Of a DNA stretch of 12,414 bases, positions 1-8,630 are shown in pieces (position 1 is the first letter of the stretch; each line of letters begins with the position of its first letter). The notes beneath the pieces were generated by a model, which did no database searches, was not told the origin of the DNA, and saw only the letters and a program-made list of their open reading frames with translations. Source of the stretch: Terana coerulea (Eukaryota; Basidiomycota; Agaricomycetes; Polyporales; Phanerochaetaceae); assembly GCA_024811115.1 (NCBI GenBank), contig JAKOGH010000082.1, forward strand, positions 1 through 12,414, given 5' to 3'. A program made the position numbers and the translations under genes.

Positions 1-1223
1 AAAAGAACTCGCCAAGCAACACCAAGAACGCGCGATTTGTGGATGGTATCTGCGCTGAACAAGGGCCTGTCTTCTCGTGCCAGGTGCTCCTTATTCTCCT
101 TCACCTTGGCATGATCAACCTTGGGCATACGCCAAATTTTAATGGAGCGATCCATCTAAGTATAGCAATGAGTATTGCGAGTACACTTCATTTGCATTAG
201 CATAGGGTTCTACTCAGGTAGCTATAAGGTCGGCCGTTGGATGCCAAGCCTATCGTTTATTGCATTCGAGTTCGAAGATATTCCATCAGTGGTCGCATTG
301 CTTACTGCTTGGAATACGGTACCCTGGTGGCCGGCAGAGCGATGACCGACCAAAACAGCGATACACCGACCAATGCCATGCCCTTCAGACTCGGATGAGT
401 GCATACCAAAGGCAGTACCTGCCAGACTCGGTTGGGGGTTAGGGTGCCAGTGGGGGTTGTTGGGCACCTCGCGCTTTGTATGTCAGGTCGTAGAGCCGTG
501 TGGTCAAGTCGCGCGAAGTGGTCAAGAACAAATGCGGGTGCGACGGATGCACGGCAAGCGACGTGATATCCTACGCAGACGTATGCGATCAGGTACTCTG
601 CTACTGAAATCGTCAAAAGGAACCTTACACCGCCATGGCCTACGAGTGAGCCGATAATCCTCAACGACTCATTCTTCAGCTCAATGATGAAAATCGATCT
701 TGATGCACAGAGAACGGCAACAGGTTCTGTAGGCGTGCTGGGACATATTGCCCATCCCACACAGTGAATCACGAATTCCGTTTTGTGCTAGAAATGCCAG
801 AGACCGCGCTTTAGGGCTGTGAAGGTCGTGCTTGAAAGTTCTGAACTCACATCCCGTGCTTTCGGTATCACTATCCGCAAGGTTTGTCCTTCCTGCGGAA
901 AATATGGGCCATGCCTGTGGAACCCACAATGACGCTATCGCCCCATCTATGAACCGTGGCCTCCCAATCAGCTCGCAGTGTTTCGTTCTCTCCACCAGAG
1001 CCTCGAAAAAGGTCACTGTCAAGCGAGGTCGAGTGCCACGGAAATGCTGCGCTCGACACAAATTCGGTAGTCTTCGTTCTATCGTCCTACATTTGATTCT
1101 AGGGCGGTCAATAAAGGCGACACGGAGCGAAACACGAACAGTTATCATATTTGCAAGTCTGAAGGGAGTGGCGTCCATAGACCCTCGGTACCAGCGAGCA
1201 CGTTCTTCTTGCATTTTTGCCAT
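1..1223 (-). CDS. Polycomb EED-like WD40 protein (PRC2 subunit), partial, frame broken
   Basis: WD40 protein that best resembles EED/ESC, the PRC2 subunit that binds methylated H3K27 and supports H3K27 methylation in the nucleus. I read, in order: an N-terminus from ATG 1221-1223 (MAKMQEERARWYRGS), a first repeat with DSVIVGSTGMAHIFRR, then QTLRIVIPKARD, HCVGWAICPS, GSLVGHGG, DITSLAVHPSHPHLFLTTSR, EGHGIGRCIAVLVG, AWHPTADLIAT and MDRSIKIWRMP, followed by RPLFSADTIHKSRVLGVAW at the window edge. The VGHG and MDRSIKIWR blocks and the RPLFS...IH...RV tail are typical of EED. Introns read: 1087-1139, 788-850, 571-628, 250-305 and 156-213. Two problems remain. The frame shifts between FRRK and QTLRIV near 880-890, fitting loss of one G. 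A TGA (214-216) sits just before the last intron. A third frame jump near 465 can be explained by a 49-base intron at 419-467. It is either a decayed gene or one carrying sequence errors. The 3' end lies outside the window. The upstream start is tentative. Confidence 0.7.
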
Positions 1224-1437
1224 ATTTAACGAATGCGTAGCAACGACTCAACTAGTGAACGCGTTTGTATTCGAGCTCTTCTACAACACAAGCGGCTCAC
1301 AGTGACTTGGCGTAATCCCTGGGAGATGATAGGAAGAGGCAGGTTGGGATATTACCAAATTGGGAACCCGAGGGCGTTCACGCTCCTGCCCGTCTCGCGA
1401 ACCACCACGACGCTCACACTTATTTCACCTGCTCGCC
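1224..1437. promoter_or_regulatory. Divergent promoter region between EED-like and NDUFA11-like genes
   Basis: These 214 bases lie between two head-to-head start codons, so they should hold both promoters and 5' leaders. I see an inverted CCAAT box (ATTGG, about 1359-1363) inside CCAAATTGGG and a pyrimidine-rich stretch just before the NDUFA11 ATG, but no clear TATA box. Function is inferred from position only. Confidence 0.4.
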
Positions 1438-2077
1438 ATGTCGGCTGAGGTCCAGTCTGAGACTCCCCAGCCACGCCGCCAACCGGCGAGGACATCACCT
1501 ACGACCCCAAACCATCTCTGCGCTACGCGTCTGCTGTCGGTCTTCAAGCGGCGGGTGTCGGTGCCTTCGTCAGTGCAGTACAGAATGCCCTCGGTACGCA
1601 CAATAAGGGTGCTGCAGGCTTCCTGACGAGAACAGGAGGAACCATTGGCTTCTTCGGTATGTCATTGTGTTTCTGACTTGGTCCTCCGGAGGCTCTCGGG
1701 ACTAACAAACATTGCGCCGGTTCCAGCTGCTATGGGAGCGACATTTGCACTCACCGAATCCGTGGTCGCAAACCAAAGGCGAAAAGACGATGCTCTGAAC
1801 GGTGTTGCAGGAGGTTGTGCAGCGGGTTTCTTGGCGGGAATACGAGGTGCGTTGTACGTGGTTGTGCTGGACTGCACGCTCAAACGGATGTTTAGCGCGG
1901 TCCATCCCGGCCGCCATTGCGACCTGCGCCGTGCTGGGCGCAGCCGTAGGCACATTCGACTACGGCGGCAAAACCATCTCAACTTCTGCAGACGAAACAC
2001 CAGAAGAGAGGAGACGGCGCTTCTTCAAGCAGCCACAACCAGGGCCTCTCGGAAGCCAACGCCAAGCTCAAGAATGA
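1438..2077 (+). CDS. NADH:ubiquinone oxidoreductase subunit NDUFA11/B14.7-like (Tim17 family), frameshifted in exon 1
   Basis: Accessory membrane-arm subunit of mitochondrial complex I, of the Tim17/Tim22/NDUFA11 four-helix family in the inner membrane. Exons read: 1438-1656, 1727-1846 and 1896-2077; introns 1657-1726 (GACTAAC branch site) and 1847-1895. The conserved reading holds PTGEDITYDPKPSLRYASAV, GAFVSAVQNALG, GFLTRTGGTIGFFG, AAMGATFALTESVVANQ, GVAGGCAAGFLAGIR and IPAAIATCAVLGAAVGTFDY, then a charged ETPEERRRRFFKQPQ tail. The Gly/Ala-rich helices and the RTGGTIGFF and GVAGGCAAGF blocks mark the family. The expected length is about 173 residues, normal for fungal members. The ATG (gccATGtcg) opens MSAEVQSETPQ, but that frame ends at 1626. 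The conserved frame starts near 1480 and has stops upstream, so one base is missing; CCCC at 1468-1471 where CCCCC would restore frame is the likely place. The last 15 or so residues are less certain because another frame also reads open there. Confidence 0.82.
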
Positions 2078-2856
2078 TCCATGCGTCTGACTGGCATTTT
2101 AATATTGTAGTAGAGCCATTCCGCAATGGATACCATGCTTAACGCCATAACAATCATACCATTACCAAGGACGAACACATCGCATACAACCCGTCGCTGG
2201 TGGTTCAATGTGAACCAGCAACAGCACAGGGCAATACCCTCGTGAAGGATGCGCTGATACTCCGCTTGTAGGCAAACTAGGTTCACCATAGAAGTTGTGT
2301 GATTATCACCGTGCTCGTGTACGTCGCGGGGTCGTTTGCATATTGTAGTCTCACGAAGAGTTTAGAGGGTATGTGTTCTCATATATGTCGGAAGACGTCT
2401 TGCACTGAAGGATTCTCGGTTGCTGTTAGAGGATACCTCCTTGATTTTTACTCTCATACATATCACACGCACCTTGGTACATAGAGCAGGCGAGGAGTAG
2501 CCACCAATGTGGCGGGTGATTGCATGTTCTGCGTGGCACAGACCTTCTCAACCACTTGGCTCCGCCAAGACAGGCTTCAAGTTCCACAGTACGCCATACA
2601 GGGCCTTTCATTCTCATGCTCGTGCGTAAGTATTCCGACCGGGAAGTTTAACAGTTCCCGAAGTTTCGCTCATGATGAAGGGCAACGTTTGAAGTCTGGA
2701 CTACCGTTGTGAAATGGTTTCATCATGCTCTGGTGCAATCGAATGCATGATCTCGGCGATGGTTATCACTCCAGAGACTAATACTAACGCCAGCTTCGAG
2801 TATATATACCCCGCGCGCGAAAGCGGGCGGACCCATCATCTAAGTAACTAACGCTG
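2078..2856. other. Intergenic region without a supported gene
   Basis: I see no conserved protein in either strand across these 779 bases; the open stretches are short and have no recognisable blocks. Structures seen: a perfect 7-bp stem with a 3-base loop at 2201-2217 (TGGTTCA atg TGAACCA), and a good 5' splice site (GTAAGT near 2626) after a short open stretch ending HSTPYRAFHSHARA, which might be an untranslated exon or chance. The right end is the hydrolase promoter. Confidence 0.5.
2801..2808 (+). promoter_or_regulatory. TATA box of the DUF2235 hydrolase gene
   Basis: TATATATA lies 49 bases before the ATG at 2857 and is followed by a GC-rich patch (CCCGCGCGCG...GCGGGCGG) with CCCGC/GCGGG inverted arms. 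Spacing fits a fungal core promoter with a short 5' leader. Confidence 0.6.
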
Positions 2857-5171
2857 ATGTCATACCTCAATCCTCTCCAGCCCAGCTTTCCCCAGCCGCA
2901 GCCATGGCAGCAAACACCTGACTCGAGCCAGCCGTACGGTGGCCAGCAGCAATCGTCCATGAAGGGTCCCAACGTGACGAAGAGGATCATCGTATGTTGT
3001 GACGGGTATGTGCTCAACATGCTATAGGCTTCTGACTGCAAACATTGATAGGCTCTCGCAGTACCTGGCAGGATGGTTTAGTTGTACAACAGAGGTGGAA
3101 GTATACCAACATTCTGGTTTGTGCCTGATTCTAAAGGTCACACCTGTAATTGTGGCTAACTACTGTTGTAGCGTCTTGCGAGAGCTCTAGACCACACAGA
3201 CGAACGCTAGTGCGTACACTCGTTACAGCTCCGCTCTGAGATTATGACCTATAAATATTTGCCTAGCACGCCTCATATCCCACAGGTTGTATTCTACCAA
3301 TCTGGCGTCGGGACTTTCGGAGACAAGTATATCGAAGCTTTAGATGGTAAGGAAACCATGCTTTAATCTCCCGGCTTGCACTGATGTCAAATCTTTCCAG
3401 GAGCGGTGGGTGCATCTTTAGGTCGGTTGAATTAATCTCAATCTCAGAGAACGCTCTTTATTGATACCTACTTAGCTGAAAAGGTACAGGAGGCGTATGC
3501 CTTTATTGCCCAGTGAGCACGGCTTTTGTGCGATATGCATCCAACAAGGTCAACTCACACAATGTTTCAGCAACTATCGGCCAGGAGACGAGGTATTTCG
3601 TTCAGGTGCCTTCAGAGCGCGTTGATGCATACCAACACCATTGCAACTAGCTGTTCTTGTTCGGGTTTTCTCGAGGAGCCTATACCGCCAGAATGATTGC
3701 TCTTCTCATCGTACGTCCCGCGCAGTCTGTCGAGTGGCTGAATGTTCAAAGCGCGCAAGGGAGCAATCGGTGTCTTAGACCGTACGGAAATGGACCACTT
3801 CGCCGATATCTTCACCTCCTACCAGAAACGCGGCAAGGCAAAGGATCAGCAAGGTGCACTGCACTCTCCCGCGTTCTTGCTCAAAGAGGCCCACTTACTC
3901 GATCTACAGAGATTGCAGCGTTAGACAAGCAACTCGCGCCCTGGACTTCTCATGACTCTCCCGGGAAGCGGCGTGCGGACTCAGACAAGGATACGTTTTC
4001 CATCAAGTGCGCTAGTGGTTTCGTATTTTGATTTCGTGTTCTCGCTCATGAATGAGCAGGTGTGTCGGGGTCTTTGATACTGTCGGATCGCTGGGCCTCC
4101 CGGAAGAATTAACGCATTCAACCAAGATGAAGACGCTCTTCGGATTTCCAGATCGCCAGCTGGGAGAACATATCGAGCGTGCCTACCAAGCTCTCGCGCT
4201 GGACGAGCATCGCAAGGATTTCGTACGTTATCGTGTGTTCGACATGACACTCGAACACAGTCCTCAATGCTCGATGACGTAGGACTGCAACAAATTTGAA
4301 CAGAGTGTGGGTGGACGGGCAAAAGGCCAAATCTTGAAGCAGTGCTGGTTCTCTGGCAGTCACTCGGATGTGAGCATACTTCCGACCAGGCCGAAAGCGC
4401 ACTAAGGGATCCTGGTGCTTAGATCGGCGGTGGCTGGGAGGACCATGACCTCGCAGACTTAACTCTGATGTGGATGGCTGTCAGTCAACCCAAGCCTCAC
4501 GTCGACTATTTTGGCTGACAAAAGTGGGCACAGGCAAATATTTCCGATCTACTCTCACTGGATCATAAGTACCTTCGCTCCCTGCCGGATCCTGTGGCAC
4601 CATGGGGAGAGTTACCTCCACACAAGTCAGTGTCATATACTGCCGAAGCGCGACACCTCCACTAACCATCTGCCATAGCTCAAAGACAGGTGTGTATGTC
4701 TTGGCCGAGTCCATACAGCGCGCCGTTCCAACTACCGTCAACGAAACCACGCACGAAAGCATTCACCCATCCGCGCTCTGTCAAAAGACCCCCAATACAG
4801 CGGTTGTGCAAGCCGTCCAGACCACGCCATCTCTCGTGTGGCGCCTACTCCCGCACGAGGAGCGCGTCAAGGACGAGTGGCGCGTGAAGCGTGCCCCGAC
4901 GGACTCAGTGCAAGCGAAGGACAACGGCGGAGCGCTGAAGGACCTGGGAAAGGTGCTGCACGCGGCAAAGGCTGCGGTGAAGGAGGGGCATGGGGTAGGC
5001 CACGCCATCGTCGATGCGATCAAGCACAAGGACAAAGGCGACGAGCGTGGTGCTAATGTGGCGGGAGCTAGTACGGTGGGTGCCGGAGACGGACTGGCGA
5101 AGCTCATGGAGGAGAGCAGCATGGGCTCGTTGCTCAAGGAGCTTCTGGCCGACAGACGGGAGGGTAATTAA
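2857..5171 (+). CDS. DUF2235 / Tle1-like alpha/beta-hydrolase (putative phospholipase), 15 exons
   Basis: Predicted serine hydrolase of the DUF2235 family, whose catalytic domain is shared with bacterial Tle1 phospholipase effectors; fungal members are common in basidiomycetes and their substrates are mostly unknown. Exons read: 2857-3005, 3062-3116, 3172-3209, 3267-3346, 3401-3421, 3476-3512, 3571-3592, 3651-3710, 3760-3853, 3910-4006, 4060-4222, 4283-4369, 4423-4479, 4534-4625, 4679-5171. All phases agree, giving 514 residues and no broken codon. Pro/Gln-rich N-terminus (1-35), then KRIIVCCDGTWQDG (about 42-55), QVVFYQSGVGTFGDKY, the nucleophile elbow LFGFSRGAYTARM (GxSxG, Ser141), CVGVFDTVGSLGLP (Asp224) and WFSGSHSDIGGGW (His299), together the likely catalytic triad. 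The last 110 or so residues are an Ala/Lys/Gly-rich tail without a known domain. The first ATG after the TATA box is used. No signal peptide or membrane span is seen, so it is probably cytosolic. The gene ends convergent with the F-box gene. Confidence 0.92.
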
Positions 5172-5356
5172 CATACCACTGGTTTTTATTTGTATTGCAT
5201 TAGTGACAATTGGACACATTTCTTGAAGTGCGTGCGTGAATACATTTCAGGGCAACACTGGGTAAACTTCAGACCCATTCGCATACATGCCAGTATATAT
5301 GTAACAAGTACAACAGATAAAAACTGTAAAGGAGCGTCGACCGCCACAGACTATGA
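5172..5356. other. Convergent intergenic spacer (3' ends)
   Basis: These 185 bases separate the stop codons of the hydrolase (plus) and F-box (minus) genes, so both 3' untranslated ends and polyadenylation signals must lie here. AT-rich stretches are present (for example around 5290-5330), but no element stands out. Confidence 0.4.
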
Positions 5357-6533
5357 TTACCACAAGACCCCGCTAGCCTTCAGCTCGGGCAGCTCACGCC
5401 ACACGCGTTCTCGGCTCTCATTCTTGAGATCGCGGTACCGGAAAGTATCTCCAGTGCAGAGACGGAAGCGCAACTTTTGCAATAGCGGAAAACGCGACAA
5501 CTCCTTCTGCATTCTCGCCCAATCGATGATGTCGAGACACCGGGTCTCCCGCATGACCAGCGTCACCTCTCGGACGGTAGAAGGCACCACCGCTATAATG
5601 TCGAACACCATATCCCAGGAGGAGAATGGCCCCTGGTTCGCGTAAAGAAGAGTTATAGCCTGAAGCTGACTGCAATGATCGAGGCCAAGCAGCGCCCAAC
5701 CTGAGACAGTGACGGTGTCAGAAAGTTACGTAGATCAATCTATAGGACGAATACGTACTAGTAAGGTCAATGGACCAGAAATTCCAAAGCGAAAGCTGAA
5801 AATGCTTGAGATTGTGCCCGAGCTGACGGAGGAATGAACCAAGATGAACGATATCTTGCGCTGCGGTGATTGAGACTCTCATTGTTTGGAGATATTCCTG
5901 GCATATGGTGGCTTGGGCCGTCAAGAGGAGCTCGAGAGAGACGTCATGTACCTGGAGTGTGTCCACGCGAAGAGGCTTGTCGTTGGCAGCATATAATGAT
6001 GACTGTGGATTAGGAAGGTGTTTGCGGTGGATCACGTCAAGGTCCAGGATGCGCACAGTATGGAATAATGAAAGCAAGTTTTGTAAAGACTCGCTGGTTC
6101 CTGGCACGGAGGGATACATCCATCGAATGGAGAGCTCATCCAGTGTGAACGTCCTTTGGATGGCGGGCGAAACATCGCCTGCAAAGCCCGTCTGCCGAAG
6201 CCTGAGAGTGCGCAGCCTTGGCAGCGTTGTCAACACTGCGGCTACTGTCTCCTCGGTGAGCTCTGGTGATACAATATTGATGGGTCCAGCTGCAAGAGTG
6301 AGGGCGCGGAGATGCGACCGCATGGGTTCCGTGAAAGGTGTGGATAATTGGCCAGCATATCCGCCCTTGTCACGGCGTGCTTCGAGGCGGTATTCGCAGA
6401 AGAGGTGGTTCTGGGCCGAGCGCAGCCGCGCGCTGCACACGAGCGAGCATGCCCTCAGAGCTCGTTTGTCGTCGTGTAAGAAGTCGATGATCATGTCCGT
6501 CAGTTCCTGCGCGAAACATCGCTGGAAGCCCAT
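5357..6533 (-). CDS. F-box domain protein, two exons
   Basis: Likely substrate-recognition subunit of an SCF ubiquitin ligase: the F-box would bind Skp1 and the rest would bind a target. Exon 1 runs 6533-5759 and exon 2 5700-5357, with an intron at 5701-5758 (GTACGT...CTCAG); the join is in phase and gives 372 residues. The N-terminus MGFQRCFAQELTDMIIDFLH followed by RALRACSLVCSARL fits the basidiomycete F-box consensus (about residues 5-45). The remainder has loosely spaced Leu-rich strands (HLRALTL, LPRLRTLRL, FTLDELSI, VRILDLDVI, LKHFQLSLW, FPLLQKLRFRL), as in the degenerate LRR-like folds of this fungal group. The same frame stays open upstream to about 6662, but 6533 is the only ATG there, in good context (AGCATGG). 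The target is unknown. The long open frame on the opposite strand (5866-6564) is a shadow. The start codon lies about 110 bases from the candidate transposon end. Confidence 0.85.
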
Positions 6534-6640
6534 GCTTGCGAAGGTCAGGCTGGTGACGAGATAAGCACAGTGTGCAGGAAAGGCTGGAATGTGCTCACCT
6601 CTTGTCCGACGTGTGAAGGCACTGCGGGAAGTAGAACCAT

Positions 6641-6663
6641 TATTTATTACCGGATAACCCACT
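6641..6663 (+). repeat. Left imperfect terminal inverted repeat
   Basis: TATTTA-N8-TAACCCACT. It matches the reverse complement of 8608-8630 at 18 of 23 positions. It overlaps a 6-bp perfect inverted pair, CCGGAT (6650-6655) and ATCCGG (6665-6670), that encloses AACCCACTC. Confidence 0.5.
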
Positions 6664-6853
6664 CATCCGGCACCTAGCAGTGGGAAACCCACTCAAAAGT
6701 GCCTACCCATAAATAAATGGGAAATCCAGGGCTGGAAAATCCGACATCAGATGCCGGATTTCCCGCGACGTCGGATCAACACTGGACAACCCAATGCGCC
6801 GCAGTGGATTTCCCAGTACCTGGAATACCCACTCACTACAGCAGGGTTTTCCA
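6641..6853. repeat. Left cluster of palindromic subterminal units
   Basis: Related units include AGTGGGAAACCCACT (6679-6693), a diverged copy near 6719-6740, CCGGATTTCCCGCG near 6754, AGTGGATTTCCCAGT (6803-6817), AATACCCACTCA near 6823-6835 and GCAGGGTTTTCCAGT (6841-6855). These copies are more diverged than those in the right cluster. A further inverted pair, CCCAT...ATGGG, lies at about 6706-6721. Confidence 0.6.
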
Positions 6854-6863
6854 GTAGTACATG

Positions 6864-8440
6864 CCGGAAGTCATAAAACATTAGTAGCTGTGTGTACAAT
6901 GTGTTATAAAATCCTACCATATCTGTAGAGACTTTCGACGCCAAAACGCGCGGCATTGAGCATGGACATCGCTCTCGCTGACGCTCTGTTGATGAATTCC
7001 TTGCTCAAGGCGACGACGCGGGCCATTTCCGAGATACTTTCTGCACTAAAACTTAAGAGAAGCGTATGTAATACATTAGTTTAGGTGCTCTTGACCTTTG
7101 ACAAGGCCCAGACTGGCGGAATATCACGCAGGAACCCTACGGTCAATGATTTGAGGTTTGCTCAAGTCAATGCCAAAAGCGGCATCTTCCCGGGCTTCAA
7201 CGTCCGTGCGGCAAGCCGGCAGCACAGCAAATCAGTCGGAGTGTGGAAGTGCTACTTGACTTACTTACTGCATCATTGTGAATTCAGGCTCCGAAAGGGA
7301 AAAGCTTGCTCCAGCGGCATTCGCCGGTGACGTCGTCATTGAGATTCATGACTTCACGCCAAAATCGCTACTTGGCTCACTCCTTCACCATATCCCCTTC
7401 CGCCATCTTGACATCTTGCCACCTGTTCGCTATCCTTCATTTCTCTTCGAATAGCTTCAGTTTCGGTTCTTCGTCAAGGCCTTGCGTGAGCCCATGGCAT
7501 TGCTCGCGAAACTGCCACCAACGGCTCGCCGTGGGCGAAACACAAGACGGTACGCCTCGTTTCTTTGGTGTGAAGTCAGAGCATGTTACGCGCGTTGACC
7601 ATTTGGATAGGAATTGGTGGGTATTGGAGTTGACGGCAGGCCGTCGCGGCCATGTGAGCTGCAGCCGCAGAGCAGGTTGTTTAGGTGGCCCTGGCCGGCC
7701 TCGTCTCCTTTATGCAGGTCAGTCACTGTGCATAGTGCGCTGGACTTACTGAACATCATGCGCTTTATGGCAGGTCTTCTAGGGCAACAACCTGAAGACA
7801 GAGCAGTACATCAAGCCAGCGGCCGTTCGTGCGCGTAGGTGGCGGCAACATGACTCTTATTCAGCTGCCTTACTTGACAGTGTGCGTAGCCTTTTCCTAT
7901 CAGTGTCGGCTTGGGTGTCTTCATTTCTCCTCGTCATTAACTGTGAATCTTACGCATGGAGGTTGCTTCATGCACTCGACCACTGCGAAAGTCCCGGCAT
8001 CAATGGAAACTGGCGCTGACCTTGCTAACATGGACAACCATAGAGGGGCGGATGTGGACGGGATGGCTGATTAGCAGTACATACAGAATAACAACTGGTG
8101 CGTGCATTGTCGGCCGGGTTTTTGCTGACTTTTCTGAGCAGGTGATGGTACAAACAGATTGATCCAAGTCAATCATTGGGTTAGGGACTCTTGGCGGCTT
8201 GAAGCCCATCCCGGGAGTGGGGAACGCAGAGAGAACAGAGCTGGAGGCAGGCGCAAGATTGCGTGGTCAGGAGAGATGGATAGCGCAAGTACATACTGCT
8301 TCAATCTTGTTAGAACTACGTAGCAGTGCGCCGGCACCAATATATTTACATATGATAAAAGTCCTTTTATATTGAGGGGTTTACCTACCATGAGACCTGG
8401 AGTGCGTGTCTATAAAGCCAGGAAATGACACGAAGCCCTG
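6864..8440 (+). pseudogene. Unidentified coding-like fragments inside the candidate transposon
   Basis: I do not recognise these fragments and could not join them into one frame. On the plus strand, protein-like pieces appear in order. 6930-7074 reads through ALADALLMNSLLKATTRAIS to a GTATGT. 7084-7233 contains PTVNDLRFAQVNAKSGIFPG, followed by an intron-like stretch ending in CAG near 7286. About 7305-7550 contains FAGDVVIEIHDFTPKSLLGS and FVKALREPMALLAKLPPTAR with one in-frame TAG. About 7622-7840 contains VALAGLVSFMQ and GNNLKTEQYIKPAAVRARRW, with TGA/TAG codons between pieces. Some stops may be removed by introns (for example 7717-7766 or 7717-7781), so decay is likely but not proven. No DDE or other transposase motif was seen. 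The pieces could be a captured host gene fragment or a degenerate element gene. Confidence 0.35.
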
Positions 8441-8460
8441 ACGGATATCCCGTTAGATAT

Positions 8461-8630
8461 CACTGGGTTACCCACTCATTCCACATCGGGAAATCCACTG
8501 CTTGATGGCGGATTGTGCACACTTTCAGTGGATTATCCACTCACCCCCGGCAGTGGATTTCCCACTCACCTCCCCATGGGCAAGCAGTGGGTTTCCCACT
8601 CATTTGCAGTGGGTTACCCATTTTTAAATA
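8461..8630. repeat. Right cluster of palindromic subterminal units
   Basis: Units read CACTGGGTTACCCACTCA (8461-8478), an opposite-facing GGGAAATCCACTG near 8488-8500, AGTGGATTATCCACT (8527-8541), AGTGGATTTCCCACT (8552-8566), AGTGGGTTTCCCACT (8586-8600) and AGTGGGTTACCCA (8608-8620). Most are preceded by GC or TC and followed by CA, giving a consensus near GCAGTGGRTTWCCCACTCA. The four right-hand units start 22-34 bases apart. Confidence 0.7.
8608..8630 (-). repeat. Right imperfect terminal inverted repeat
   Basis: The reverse complement reads TATTTA-N8-TAACCCACT and pairs with 6641-6663, with five mismatches, all within the eight central positions. Confidence 0.5.

Larger units (their letters stand above)
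6641..8630. mobile_element. Candidate non-autonomous DNA transposon with imperfect TIRs and subterminal palindromic repeats
   Basis: The left end (6641-6663) and the reverse complement of the right end (8608-8630) share TATTTA, eight variable bases and TAACCCACT, 18 of 23 positions in all, at the same spacing. Both ends continue inward into a 15-bp palindrome (AGTGGGAAACCCACT at 6679-6693; the same sequence in opposite orientation at 8586-8600). Clusters of related units fill about 210 bases on the left and 170 on the right and are absent from the rest of the window. The interior carries no intact gene. No clear target-site duplication is visible. The layout resembles elements with subterminal transposase-binding repeats (as in hAT-like or KDZ-like groups), but I cannot assign a superfamily. 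Alternatively the two clusters are separate small MITEs. Confidence 0.5.

Noticed and set aside
419..467. Third frameshift in the EED-like gene
   Set aside because: A 49-base intron with GT...AG ends and a CTAAC branch site restores the frame, so a break is not required, although splicing would remove a protein-like NNPHW block.
832..1305. 157-residue open frame on the plus strand
   Set aside because: Antisense to the EED-like gene, no conserved blocks, and it overlaps readable WD40 sequence on the minus strand.
4781..5137. 118-residue open frame on the minus strand, Ser/Ala-rich
   Set aside because: It is the complement of the Ala/Lys-rich tail of the hydrolase gene, whose frame is fixed by 14 in-phase splice junctions.
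5866..6564. 232-residue open frame on the plus strand
   Set aside because: It lies antisense to the F-box gene, has no recognisable domain, and its composition is that of a complementary-strand shadow.
7075..7095. Possible 21-base intron (GTATGT...TTTAG), with a similar one at 9711-9731
   Set aside because: Far shorter than every well-supported intron here (47-70 bases). Longer alternatives exist at both places and the first lies in decayed sequence.
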